From JASHPR01 sp963833885 (GTDB taxonomy: Bacteria; Actinomycetota; Actinomycetes; Streptosporangiales; Streptosporangiaceae), in the NCBI GenBank assembly GCA_963833885.1, contig CAWHZU010000002.1:1-64000 (forward strand): DNA of 64,000 nt, written 5' to 3'. The position numbers were made by a program, and so were the translations under genes. The notes below the pieces were generated by a model that had not been told where the DNA came from, did no database searches, and saw only the letters and a program-made list of their open reading frames with translations. Position 1 is the first letter of the stretch. Each line of letters begins with the position of its first letter. Of the stretch, positions 33,925-42,352 are shown piece after piece.

Positions 33925-34692
33925 ATGCGTATTCGTCCGGCGGCGCAGCACCGGGCGAGCCGGCGGCGCCGGAGCTTTGGCGTGCTCTGCGGTTTCCTGC
34001 TGACTCCAGTCGCGATTGCCGTTGCGATCTACCTGACCGCGGGCGGCGGGTTCGTGCGGCTCGGCCTCAGCAGCAACGGTCCGGCGCAACCCAGCCCCAG
34101 CCCGGCGGCCAGCGCCGCGAGTCCGAGCGCCACCAGTCCCGCGAGCACCGCCTCACCGAGCCCGTCGCCGTCGGCCGACCCCAGCCGGGCGGCGCGCAAA
34201 CACCACCGGCGCCGGACCCAGGCTCCCGCGTCCCCCAGCCCCGCGGCGACCACGGCGCCGCCCACCCAGCAGACGGCAGCCGACCAGGTGCTCGCGCTGA
34301 TCAACCAGGCCCGCGCCCAGGCGGGCCTTCCCCCGTACTCGTTCCTGGCCGGGCTCAACAGCAGCGCCGCGGCGCACAACGGGCGCATGGCGGACGGCTG
34401 CGGGCTCTCGCATCAGTGTCCGGGCGAGCCGACGCTTGGCACACGCGAGACCGACGCCGGCGTGAAGTGGACGGCGGCGGGAGAGAACATCGGCGAGGGC
34501 GGACCGGTCTCGGACACCTCGGCGGCGATCGCCCAGATGGCGGTCGGCCTTACCCAGGACATGCTGAACGAGAAGCCGCCGGATGACGGGCACCGCCTCA
34601 ACATCCTCAGCAGCACGTTCACGTCCATCGGCATCGCCGTGAGCATCGACAGTTCCGGCACGGTCTGGATGACCCAGGACTTCGCAAATTAG
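33925..34692 (+). CDS. CAP-domain (SCP/PR1) extracellular protein
   Basis: 255 residues. Arg-rich N-terminus, a signal/anchor helix (about 19-42), a Pro/Ser/Ala linker of about 80 residues suited to crossing the cell wall, then a CAP domain (about 120-255). CAP landmarks are ADQVLALINQARAQAGL, LNSSAAAHNGRMADG, AGENIGEG, HRLNILSSTFTSIGIAV. Two cysteines in ADGCGLSHQCPG probably form a disulfide, as in other bacterial CAP proteins. Function unknown; homologues bind lipids or act on the cell wall. Confidence 0.88.
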   Translation: MRIRPAAQHRASRRRRSFGVLCGFLLTPVAIAVAIYLTAGGGFVRLGLSSNGPAQPSPSPAASAASPSATSPASTASPSPSPSADPSRAARKHHRRRTQAPASPSPAATTAPPTQQTAADQVLALINQARAQAGLPPYSFLAGLNSSAAAHNGRMADGCGLSHQCPGEPTLGTRETDAGVKWTAAGENIGEGGPVSDTSAAIAQMAVGLTQDMLNEKPPDDGHRLNILSSTFTSIGIAVSIDSSGTVWMTQDFAN

Positions 34693-34903
34693 CCGGTAAC
34701 GGACAGCGCAGCCGGACCGGTCCGCGCGGGCATTAAAGGCAACGGTCCGTTGCTGCTACTAGGGACGACAGCAGCGAGCCGGCGGTGCCGTGCCAACCAG
34801 CCCCGGCCCCGGCCCCGCTCTATCTGGCCCAAGCGCGGGCGCCATGAGCGTCCGCTGACCGCGAAACGGGGCCTGGAACAAAAGAGGGCCGCTCCCTGCT
34901 GTA

Positions 34904-34926
34904 TGAGTGTAATCAAGTAAGACTCA
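34904..34926. promoter_or_regulatory. inverted repeat upstream of lon
   Basis: TGAGT-N13-ACTCA lies 18-40 bases before the lon start. HspR-controlled genes of actinomycetes carry HAIR (CTTGAGT-N7-ACTCAAG); the half-sites are similar but the spacing here is not, so this is at most a degenerate or different operator. Confidence 0.2.
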
Positions 34927-34943
34927 ACCAGGGAAGTGACCTG

Positions 34944-37328
34944 ATGAGCGAGACCCTCTCCCTGCCGGTTTTGCCGCTCGACGACACCGTCGTGCTGCCC
35001 ACCATGGTGGTTCCGGTGGAGATCTCGGGCTCCGAGGTTCGCGCGGCGATCGAAGCGGCGCGGCTGTCGGCGTCCGCGCCTGGCGACGCGAAGAACTCCG
35101 ACGCCAAGCCTCAGCTGCTGCTGGTGCCACGCATCGGCGGCAAGTACTCGTCGGTCGGGACGCTCGGCGTGGTCGAGCAGACCGGCCGGCTGCCCAGCGG
35201 CGAGCCCGCCGCTGTTATTCGCGGCCTGTCCCGGGTGCGCATCGGCACCGGGACCGTGGGACCGGGCGCCGCGCTGTGGGTCGAGGGCACGGTTGTGGAC
35301 GAGCCGCCGGCCACCGGACGAACCCAGGAGCTGGCCCGCGAGTACCGCACCATTGCCACGTCGATCCTGCAGAAGCGCGGCGCGTGGCAGGTCATCGACG
35401 TGCTGCAGAACCTCACCGACCCGTCGGCGCTGGCCGACAGCGCGGGGTATGCCGCTTACCTGACCTCCGAGCAGAAGAACGAGCTGCTGGAGACCGTCGA
35501 CCCAGAGCAGCGCCTCGAGAAGCTGACCAGCTGGGCGCGTGACGCGCTCGCCGAGCTCGACGTCGCCGAGACCATCCAGAACGACGTCCGCGAGGGCATG
35601 GAGAAGCAGCAGCGTGAGTTCCTGCTGCGCCAGCAGCTCGCGGCGATCCGCAAGGAGCTGTCGGAGCTCGACGGCAAGCCGGGCACCGAGGAGGACGACT
35701 ACCGGGCCCGGATCGAGGCCGCCAACCTGCCGGAGAAGGTCGAGGAGGCGGCGCTCAAGGAGGCCGACAAGCTGGAGCGCAGCTCGGACCAGTCGCCCGA
35801 GGGCAGCTGGATCCGCACCTGGCTTGACACGGTCCTGGAGATCCCGTGGAACGAGCGGTCCGACGACGCCTACGACATCGCGGGAGCGCGCGCGATCCTG
35901 GACGCTGATCACGCGGGCCTCGACGAGGTGAAGGACCGGATTATCGAGTATCTGGCCGTGCGCAAGCGCCGGGCCGACAAGGGCCTCGCCCTGGTCGGCG
36001 GCCGCCGCAGCGGCGCGGTGCTCGCGCTGACCGGACCGCCGGGCGTCGGCAAGACCTCGCTCGGCGAGTCCGTGGCCAGGGCGATGGGTCGCAAGTTCGC
36101 CCGGGTGGCGCTCGGCGGCGTTCGTGACGAGGCCGAGATCCGCGGGCACCGCCGCACCTACGTGGGTGCGCTGCCGGGCCGGATCGTCCGCGCGATCCGC
36201 GAGGCGGGCTCCATGAACCCGGTGATCCTGCTCGACGAGGTGGACAAGCTCGGCACCGACTACCGGGGTGACCCGACGGCCGCGCTGCTCGAGGTGCTGG
36301 ACCCGGCGCAGAACCACACGTTCCGCGACCACTACCTCGAGGTCGAGCTGGACCTGTCCGACGTGCTGTTCATCGCGACCGCGAACGTGGCCGAGGCCAT
36401 ACCCGAGCCGCTGATGGACCGGATGGAGCCGATCCCGCTGGATGGCTACACCGAGGCCGAGAAGGTCACGATCGCACGCGATCACCTGCTCCCCCGCCAG
36501 CTCGAGCGGGCCGGGCTCGAGGCCAGCGACGTGAACGTGACCGACGAGGCGCTGCACCGGCTGGCCGCCGAGTACACCCGTGAGGCGGGCGTGCGCGCAC
36601 TGGAGCGGAGCATCGCCCGGGTCCTGCGGAAGATCGCGGCGCGGATCGCCTCCGGCGAGTCGCAGCTCCCGGTCACCGTCGGCCCGGACGACCTGCACGG
36701 CTACCTCGGACACCCGCGGCACACCCCGGAGTCGGCCGAGCGCACCGCGGTGCCCGGCGTGGCCACCGGCCTCGCGGTCACCGGAACCGGCGGCGACGTG
36801 CTGTTCATCGAGGCGTCGCTGGCCGACCCGGAGACCGGCAGCACCGGCGTCACGCTCACCGGCCAGCTCGGTGACGTGATGAAGGAGTCGGCCCAGATCG
36901 CTCTGTCCTACCTGCGCTCGCACGGCGCGGAGCTGGAGCTTCCGGTCGGCGACCTCAAGGACCGGGGCGTGCACGTGCACGTGCCGGCCGGGGCCGTGCC
37001 GAAGGACGGGCCGAGCGCCGGCGTGACCATGACCACGGCGCTGGCGTCGCTGCTGTCCGGACGGCTGGTCCGCAGCGATGTCGCGATGACCGGCGAGGTC
37101 TCGCTGACCGGCCGGGTGCTGCCGATCGGCGGGGTGAAGCAGAAGCTGCTCGCCGCGCACCGGGCCGGCATCACCACGGTGCTGATCCCCAAGCGGAACG
37201 AGCCCGACCTCGAGGACGTGCCCGAGGGCGTGCGCGACCAGCTGGAGATCCACCCGGTCAGCGACGTCCGTGAGGTGCTGGATCTGGCACTCGAGCCAGC
37301 GACCTCGCGCACGGCCGTCGCCGCCTGA
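34944..37328 (+). CDS. lon: ATP-dependent protease Lon
   Basis: Full-length LonA of 794 residues. An N-terminal substrate-binding domain (about 1-200, LPVLPLDDTVVLPTMVVPV) and a coiled helical region (EKQQREFLLRQQLAAIRKEL) are followed by the AAA+ module with Walker A GPPGVGKT (364-371), Walker B VILLDEVDKLG and sensor region, then the Ser/Lys protease domain: Ser691 in KDGPSAGVTM and Lys734 in GGVKQKLLAAHRAG. It degrades misfolded and regulatory proteins in the cytoplasm. GGGAAG precedes ATG 34944. Transcription ends at the strong hairpin at 37352-37386. Confidence 0.97.
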   Translation: MSETLSLPVLPLDDTVVLPTMVVPVEISGSEVRAAIEAARLSASAPGDAKNSDAKPQLLLVPRIGGKYSSVGTLGVVEQTGRLPSGEPAAVIRGLSRVRIGTGTVGPGAALWVEGTVVDEPPATGRTQELAREYRTIATSILQKRGAWQVIDVLQNLTDPSALADSAGYAAYLTSEQKNELLETVDPEQRLEKLTSWARDALAELDVAETIQNDVREGMEKQQREFLLRQQLAAIRKELSELDGKPGTEEDDYRARIEAANLPEKVEEAALKEADKLERSSDQSPEGSWIRTWLDTVLEIPWNERSDDAYDIAGARAILDADHAGLDEVKDRIIEYLAVRKRRADKGLALVGGRRSGAVLALTGPPGVGKTSLGESVARAMGRKFARVALGGVRDEAEIRGHRRTYVGALPGRIVRAIREAGSMNPVILLDEVDKLGTDYRGDPTAALLEVLDPAQNHTFRDHYLEVELDLSDVLFIATANVAEAIPEPLMDRMEPIPLDGYTEAEKVTIARDHLLPRQLERAGLEASDVNVTDEALHRLAAEYTREAGVRALERSIARVLRKIAARIASGESQLPVTVGPDDLHGYLGHPRHTPESAERTAVPGVATGLAVTGTGGDVLFIEASLADPETGSTGVTLTGQLGDVMKESAQIALSYLRSHGAELELPVGDLKDRGVHVHVPAGAVPKDGPSAGVTMTTALASLLSGRLVRSDVAMTGEVSLTGRVLPIGGVKQKLLAAHRAGITTVLIPKRNEPDLEDVPEGVRDQLEIHPVSDVREVLDLALEPATSRTAVAA

Positions 37329-37351
37329 CCTAGCCGCCAGGCTGCAACACG

Positions 37352-37386
37352 GGGCCGGCCCACCGGAACACACGGCGGGCCGGCCC
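37352..37386. terminator. bidirectional GC hairpin terminator
   Basis: GGGCCGGCCC at 37352-37361 pairs with an identical (self-complementary) 10-mer at 37377-37386 across a 15-base loop, in the short gap between the convergent lon and MocR genes. No T-run follows, as is common for actinomycete terminators. Confidence 0.6.
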
Positions 37387-37413
37387 TGCCGCGTCTCTGC
37401 CTGGATAACCGGC

Positions 37414-38717
37414 TCAGTCGCTCCGGCGGGGCCTGCGCGAGAGCGAGGCGGCGATGTCGGCCGCCAGCCCGACCGCTTCCTCACGGGTCAGCGTGCCCGT
37501 GCCGATCCTGATCGCCGGCGGGGACGCGATGCGGAATCGCTCGCCCGGGGCCACCGCCCATCCGCGTTCAAGCAGCGCGCCGGTCACGGCGGGCTCGTCT
37601 GCCACCGGGACCCAGACCGCGAGACCGGACCGCCCCACGGCGGGCACTCCGTGGGCGGCCAGCGCGTCGATCAGGTAGCCACGGCGCTGTGCATAGGCGG
37701 CCGCTGCGCGGGCGAACAGCCGGTCGGTCGTGCGGTCCGCCCACAGCTCCGCCACGATCTCCTGCAGCAGGCCGCTCACCCAGCCGGTGCCGAGCGCCTG
37801 CCGGCCCTCGACCCGGGAGACCGTGACCTCGTCCCCGGCCATGACGGCAAGTCGCAGATCCGGGCCGATCGACTTGGAGACGGAACGTATAGCAGCCCAT
37901 CGCTCGGCCACGCCGGCGACGCTGTGCGCGGCGGCTCCGGAGACGGGGCCCGCGTGGTCGTCTTCGATGACCAGAACGTCGCGAGCGGCGGCGAGCACCT
38001 CGGCCAGACTTGCGGCCCGCTGCTCGTCCCGGGCCGCGCCGGTCGGGGCCTGTGCCCGCGGGGTGAACAGCACCGCCCTGCAGCCACGGGCGAGCGCGCC
38101 CTGCAGCGCGGCAGGCGTGACGCCGCCCTCGTCCAGCGCCATCGGCACGGCGCTCAGGTCGAGCGCGGATAGCAGGTCGAGCACGGGAGGGTAGCCGGGA
38201 TCCTCGACGGCGACGCGGTCGCCAGGACGCAGCCACGCGCCGAAGACCCGCTCCACGCCGTCGAGCGCGCCGCCGACCACCGCCAGGTGATCCGCGGCGA
38301 TGCCGTCGGCCGCGAACCGCTCGGCCGCCAGCCGGCCAAGGCGCGGGCTGACCGGGGGCTCGCCGTAGAGCCTGTGCTGCGGCCGCACGCTCGGCAGCTC
38401 GGGCAGCAACGCGGGATCCGGGCTGCCGGCCAGCAGGTTGCGCGCTCCGGGCGGCGCCACCAGCGGCGGCCGCGGCCCGATCGGCGGCGCCCCGGTGATC
38501 TTGGTCCGGCCCGCCCGTTCCCCCGCGCGATCCCCTTTTCCCGCAGCTCACGGTAGGCCGAGGCGACCGTGACCGGGCTCAGGCCAAGCGCGGTAGCCAG
38601 CGCCCGGACCGGCGGCAGCAACACCCCGGGCTGGGCCCGGCCCTCGCGCACCGCGGTCTCGACGTCGCGAGATATCTCACTGGCATTGCGTCCCTGCGGC
38701 CTGTATTGTATCAGCAT
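37414..38717 (-). pseudogene. MocR-type (GntR-aminotransferase) regulator, one frameshift
   Basis: Residues from ATG 38717 give a GntR winged helix (RDVETAVREGRAQPGVLLPP, VRALATALGLSPVTVASAYR, ELREKGIARGNGRAG); one missing base near 38507 then shifts reading to TKITGAPPIGPRPP and a fold-type I aminotransferase-like domain (VEDPGYPPVLDLL, VLVIEDDHAGPVSG, RSVSKSIGPDLRLAV with the PLP Lys). Joined, it would be a normal MocR protein of about 434 residues. Such regulators sense PLP or amino compounds and usually control the divergent gene, here the GNAT acetyltransferase. Either inactive or an error in a GGGC-rich stretch. Confidence 0.8.
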
Positions 38718-38762
38718 AAACAAATTATGTACTGTAACGTATTGAGTAGCAAGGGTTACATC

Positions 38763-39410
38763 ATGATCACCTTCTCCCCCGAGCTCGAGGGACGCGTTGT
38801 GCGGCTCGAGCCGCTGCAGCCGGAGCACGCCGCCGGCCTGGCCGCGGCGGCCGCCGAGGACCCGTCGCTGTACGGGCTGAGCCCGGTGCCGCAGGGCGAG
38901 GCCGCAGCCGGAACGTACATCGCGACCGCCACCGCCCAGCGCGACGCGGGCACAGCGGTGCCGTTCGCGGTACGACGGCTCGCGGACGGCGCGGTCATCG
39001 GCTCCACCAGGTTCTGGGACCTGGTGCGCTGGCCGTGGCCGGAGGGCCACCCCCGGCACGGCACCGACGCCCCGGACGTGTGCGAGATCGGGCACACCTG
39101 GCTGGCCCGCTCCGCGATCCGCACCGGCGCGAACACCGAGATGAAGCGGCTGATGCTGGAGCACGCGTTCGAGGTCTGGCGGACCGAGTCGGTCTGCCTG
39201 CACACCGACGCGCGGAACGAGCGGTCGCGCCGCGCGATGGAACGGATCGGCGCGCAGTTCGAGGGGATCCTGCGGGCGCACCGGCTGGCGACCAGCTGCC
39301 TGCCGCGCGATTCGGCGCGCTACTCGATCACCGCGCCCGAGTGGGCCGCAGTGAAGCGCCGCCTCGACGGCCTGCTCGGCGTGCACGAGGAAGCGGCGGC
39401 GCGGCCGTGA
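38763..39410 (+). CDS. GNAT-family N-acetyltransferase (RimJ/RimL-like)
   Basis: 215 residues from ATG 38763 (MITFSPELEGRVVRLEPL) with AAGGG 7 bases upstream. The acetyl-CoA pyrophosphate-binding region is degenerate but the RimJ-like core is clear: IGSTRFWDL, EIGHTWLARSAIRTGANTE, LHTDARNERSRRAMERIG (N-x-x-S type helix of the subfamily). It overlaps the next gene by GTGA. Divergent from the MocR regulator across 45 AT-rich bases (38718-38762) that likely hold the shared control region. Confidence 0.88.
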   Translation: MITFSPELEGRVVRLEPLQPEHAAGLAAAAAEDPSLYGLSPVPQGEAAAGTYIATATAQRDAGTAVPFAVRRLADGAVIGSTRFWDLVRWPWPEGHPRHGTDAPDVCEIGHTWLARSAIRTGANTEMKRLMLEHAFEVWRTESVCLHTDARNERSRRAMERIGAQFEGILRAHRLATSCLPRDSARYSITAPEWAAVKRRLDGLLGVHEEAAARP

Positions 39411-40099
39411 GCAGCCGTCCGGCCAGCGCCAGGGCCACCGTGCGGCGCAACCCGGAACGGGCGAGCTACGGCACCGCAGCCGTGCACGCGGTGCTGGACG
39501 CGACGCCGGTCTGCCACGTGGCCACGGTGCGGGATGGACGTCCGGTGGTGCTGCCGATGGTGCACGCCCGCCGCGGAGACATGCTGGTGATGCACGGCTC
39601 GGTCGCCGCCGGGCTGTTCCGCGACATGCGGCGGTCCAGCCCGGTCTGCGTCACCGCGACCATATTTGACGGACTGGTTCTCGCCCGGTCGGCCCGCAGC
39701 TACTCGGTGAACTACCGGTCGGTGACCGTGCACGGCGATGCCGCCCTGGTCACCGATCCCGACGAAGTCATGCTCGGCATGCGGGCCCTGATCGAGCACG
39801 TCACTCCCGGCCGGTGGGAGCAGGTCCGCCGACCCGAGCCTGACGAGCTGCGGGACACCGCACTGTGGCAGGTTCCGATCGAGGAGGCCTCGGCCAAGGC
39901 CCGCAGCGGAACCACGCTCGACCCCGAGTCCGACTTCGGCTGGCCGGTCTGGGCCGGCCACATTCCCGCCCGCCTGGTCTTCGGCGCGCCAGTCCCGGCC
40001 GATCACCTGCCGGGCAGCGTCGACCCGGCCGGCCGCGACGTGATAGTGAATCCCGCCTTCGGGGACGTCAGCCCTGCGGCTTCAGGCCGTCCAGGATGA
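39407..40099 (+). CDS. pyridoxamine 5'-phosphate oxidase-like flavin-binding protein
   Basis: 230 residues from GTG 39407, coupled to the acetyltransferase by GTGA. Split-barrel fold of the Pyridox_ox_2/NimA-like group: RRNPERASYGTAAVHAVLDA, CHVATVRDGRPVVLPMVHA, LVMHGSVAAGLFRDM, VCVTATIFDGLVLARSA, YRSVTVHGDAALV. Members bind FMN or F420 and reduce or bind small molecules; the physiological substrate is unknown. Pairing with a MocR regulator and an acetyltransferase suggests a small-amine or vitamin B6-related process, which is inference. Confidence 0.85.
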   Translation: MSSRPASARATVRRNPERASYGTAAVHAVLDATPVCHVATVRDGRPVVLPMVHARRGDMLVMHGSVAAGLFRDMRRSSPVCVTATIFDGLVLARSARSYSVNYRSVTVHGDAALVTDPDEVMLGMRALIEHVTPGRWEQVRRPEPDELRDTALWQVPIEEASAKARSGTTLDPESDFGWPVWAGHIPARLVFGAPVPADHLPGSVDPAGRDVIVNPAFGDVSPAASGRPG

Positions 40100-40778
40100 T
40101 GCCGATCAGCCGGTCCGGCTGACCCGGGTCGGTGGGCGTGTGCTGGGCCGCAATGTTCACCGCGTGCACCAGCCTCATCAGGTCCCTGGCGTCGGCGTCG
40201 GGCCGCACCGCGCCCGCCTCCTTCGCGCGGATGAGCAGCTCATCCGCCGCGCCGTAGATGACCGCGGAACACGCGGACAGCAGCTCGGAGTCCTTGCCCA
40301 GCGTCTCCAGCAGCGCTGCGGTCAGGCTCCGTTTGGTGCTGCTGAACGCGGACAGCGCGCGCAGCCAGTCCGCCAGGGCCTCGCTGGGCGAATCGGACCT
40401 GAGCAGCTCGTCCGCCTTGGCGCGCATCGCCTCAACCTGACCGCGGTACACGGCCTCGAGCAGAGCCTGGCGGGTGGAGAAGTGCCGGTAGAGGGTGCCG
40501 ATCCCGACCCCGGCGCGGCGCGCGATCTCCTCGAGCGACACGTCGTCGGCGCCGCGCTCGGCGAACACGGCCACCGCCGCGTCCAGCAGCCGCTGGTAGT
40601 TGCGCTGGGCGTCGGCGCGCATCGGACGCGGCGCGAGGGTGCTGGCCCCTGGGGACGACCCCCCGGAACCCCCCGCGACGGTGCTGGCCCGGGGCGACGC
40701 CCCTCCGGAACCCCTCGCGGTGTGCTGGACGCCAGCGGGCACGCCGGTCGCGCTCATCGGCTCACCTGACGCGCTCAT
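40068..40778 (-). CDS. TetR-family regulator of the divergent MFS exporter
   Basis: 236 residues from ATG 40778 (AAGGTGA 8 bases upstream). The first 52 residues are a Gly/Ser/Ala-rich low-complexity extension; the HTH follows (LLDAAVAVFAERGADDVSL, EEIARRAGVGIGTLYRHFST), then a TetR_C ligand domain (LRALSAFSSTKRSLTAAL, LLIRAKEAGAVRPDADARDL). It lies divergently to the DHA2 exporter; twin palindromes between them are the probable operators. The ligand is probably a substrate of the exporter. The 3' end overlaps the flavin-protein gene by 32 bases. Confidence 0.9.
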   Translation of the reverse strand: MSASGEPMSATGVPAGVQHTARGSGGASPRASTVAGGSGGSSPGASTLAPRPMRADAQRNYQRLLDAAVAVFAERGADDVSLEEIARRAGVGIGTLYRHFSTRQALLEAVYRGQVEAMRAKADELLRSDSPSEALADWLRALSAFSSTKRSLTAALLETLGKDSELLSACSAVIYGAADELLIRAKEAGAVRPDADARDLMRLVHAVNIAAQHTPTDPGQPDRLIGIILDGLKPQG

Positions 40779-40807
40779 CAGTCATCACCTTAATCGACTT
40801 GCCAAAG

Positions 40808-40846
40808 CGGAGGGTGCCTCCGTATAGTTATCGGAGGTTGCCTCCG
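40808..40846. promoter_or_regulatory. twin TetR operators
   Basis: Two perfect 15-base palindromes, CGGAGG-GTG-CCTCCG (40808-40822) and CGGAGG-TTG-CCTCCG (40832-40846), with centres 24 bases apart, in the gap between the divergent TetR and MFS genes. The outer flanks are also symmetric (AAGC...GCTT). The arrangement fits two TetR dimers binding side by side and repressing both promoters. Confidence 0.8.
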
Positions 40847-40924
40847 CTTACATGGTAGCCAACTCAGAGGGCCCGTGGATATTCCTTCCGCGGGGCCCGG
40901 CCCGGATCTCTCCGAAAGGCTTTC

Positions 40925-42349
40925 ATGTCGACTTCGTCGATAGCGCAGGTCACGACCGGCGGTCGCCAGCGCACCACGCGCCGGTCCGACCGCAGGGCAA
41001 TCGCCCTGGCGATCGTGCTCGGCGCCCAGCTCATGATCATCCTCGACATGACCGTGGTGAACATCGCGCTGCCGAGCATCGCCCGCGGGCTGCACTTCTC
41101 CGAGCCCAGCCTGTCCTGGGTACTGAACGCGTACACGCTGACCTTTGGCGGCCTGCTGCTGCTCGGCGGACGGGCCGGCGACATCCTGGGCCGGCGGCGG
41201 GTGTTCATCGCCGGCATCGTGCTGTTCACCGCCGCCTCGCTGGCCGGCGGCCTGGCCACGTCGGCACCCTGGCTGCTCGCCGCGCGCGCCGTGCAGGGCG
41301 TCGGCGGCGCGATCGCCTCGCCGGCCGTGCTGGCTATGGTCACTGCGAGTTTCTCCGAGGGCAGGGAGCGAACCCGCGCGCTCAGCATCTACACCGCCGT
41401 CGCCATGGGCGGCGGTTCGCTGGGCCTGGTGCTCGGCGGCGTGATCACCGAGTGGGTGTCGTGGCGCTGGGTGCTGTTCATCAACGTGCCGATCGGGATC
41501 TTTGTGGCCCTGACCGCGCCGCTGTTCCTGCCCGAGTCCGAGCGCCAGCCCGGACGGTTCGACCTGGCCGGCGCGCTCACCTCGACCGCTGGGATGGCCT
41601 CCCTGGTGTACGGGTTCATCGAGGCGGCGTCGCACGGCTGGAGCAACCGCCTGACCATGGTCTCCTTTGCCGCCGCGGTCGTGCTGCTGGCGCTGTTCCT
41701 GGTCAACGAGTCCCGGGTTGCTCAGCCGATCACCCCGCTGCGGCTGTTTGCCGACCGTGGCCGGGCCGGCTCCTACGTCACCCGGCTGCTCCTCGTGGCG
41801 GGCATGTTCGGGATGTTTTACTTCCTGACCCAGTTCGTCCAGGACGAGCTCGGGTTCAGCCCGCTGCGGGCGGGGGTCTCGTTCCTGCCCATGACCGGCG
41901 CGCTGTTCGCCGTGTCCCGGCTCTCGCCGCGCCTGATGGGCCGGTTCGGCGGCAAGGCGCTGATGGTGGCCGGCCTGATTCCCGCGGTCGTGGGCATGGC
42001 CTGGCTGTCCCGGATCTCGCCAGGATCCGACTACCTGTCCGGGGTCCTCGGCCCGATGCTGCTGCTCGGCGCCGGGATGGGGGTGGCGTTCGTGCCGCTC
42101 ACGATGGCCTCGCTGGCCGGCGTCCGGCCGCAGGAGTCCGGTGCGGCATCGAGCATGGTGAACGTGACCCAGCAGGTTGGCGGCTCGCTCGGGCTGGCGA
42201 TCCTGGTCACGGCCTACAGCACGGCGATCCGGCATCAGACCGTCGTGCACGCCATGGCCAGCGCCTTTACCCTGGCCGCGGTCTTCGACGTGATCGCGCT
42301 CCTGATCGTCGTGGTGATCATCCGGGACCGCGCTCCGCAAGCCGACTGA
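40925..42349 (+). CDS. MFS exporter, DHA2 (EmrB/QacA) family
   Basis: 474 residues, 14 predicted TM helices. DHA2 motifs are MIILDMTVVNIALPSIARGL (motif D1), GGRAGDILGRRRVF (motif A) and the motif C region SLGLVLGGVITEWVSWRWV. It is a proton-driven drug/metabolite exporter. ATG 40925 lies 79 bases downstream of the second operator. It converges with the degenerate secreted-protein gene. Confidence 0.92.
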   Translation: MSTSSIAQVTTGGRQRTTRRSDRRAIALAIVLGAQLMIILDMTVVNIALPSIARGLHFSEPSLSWVLNAYTLTFGGLLLLGGRAGDILGRRRVFIAGIVLFTAASLAGGLATSAPWLLAARAVQGVGGAIASPAVLAMVTASFSEGRERTRALSIYTAVAMGGGSLGLVLGGVITEWVSWRWVLFINVPIGIFVALTAPLFLPESERQPGRFDLAGALTSTAGMASLVYGFIEAASHGWSNRLTMVSFAAAVVLLALFLVNESRVAQPITPLRLFADRGRAGSYVTRLLLVAGMFGMFYFLTQFVQDELGFSPLRAGVSFLPMTGALFAVSRLSPRLMGRFGGKALMVAGLIPAVVGMAWLSRISPGSDYLSGVLGPMLLLGAGMGVAFVPLTMASLAGVRPQESGAASSMVNVTQQVGGSLGLAILVTAYSTAIRHQTVVHAMASAFTLAAVFDVIALLIVVVIIRDRAPQAD

Positions 42350-42352
42350 CGG

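Noticed and set aside
34904..34926. HAIR (HspR) operator upstream of lon
   Set aside because: Half-sites are similar but the spacer is 13, not 7, and the arms are shorter; kept only as a weak inverted repeat.
34689..37484. 931-codon frame antisense to lon
   Set aside because: Shadow frame of a universally conserved gene; composition is low-complexity.
40790..42340. 516-codon frame antisense to the MFS exporter
   Set aside because: His/Arg/Gly-rich shadow; the plus strand encodes a typical DHA2 carrier.
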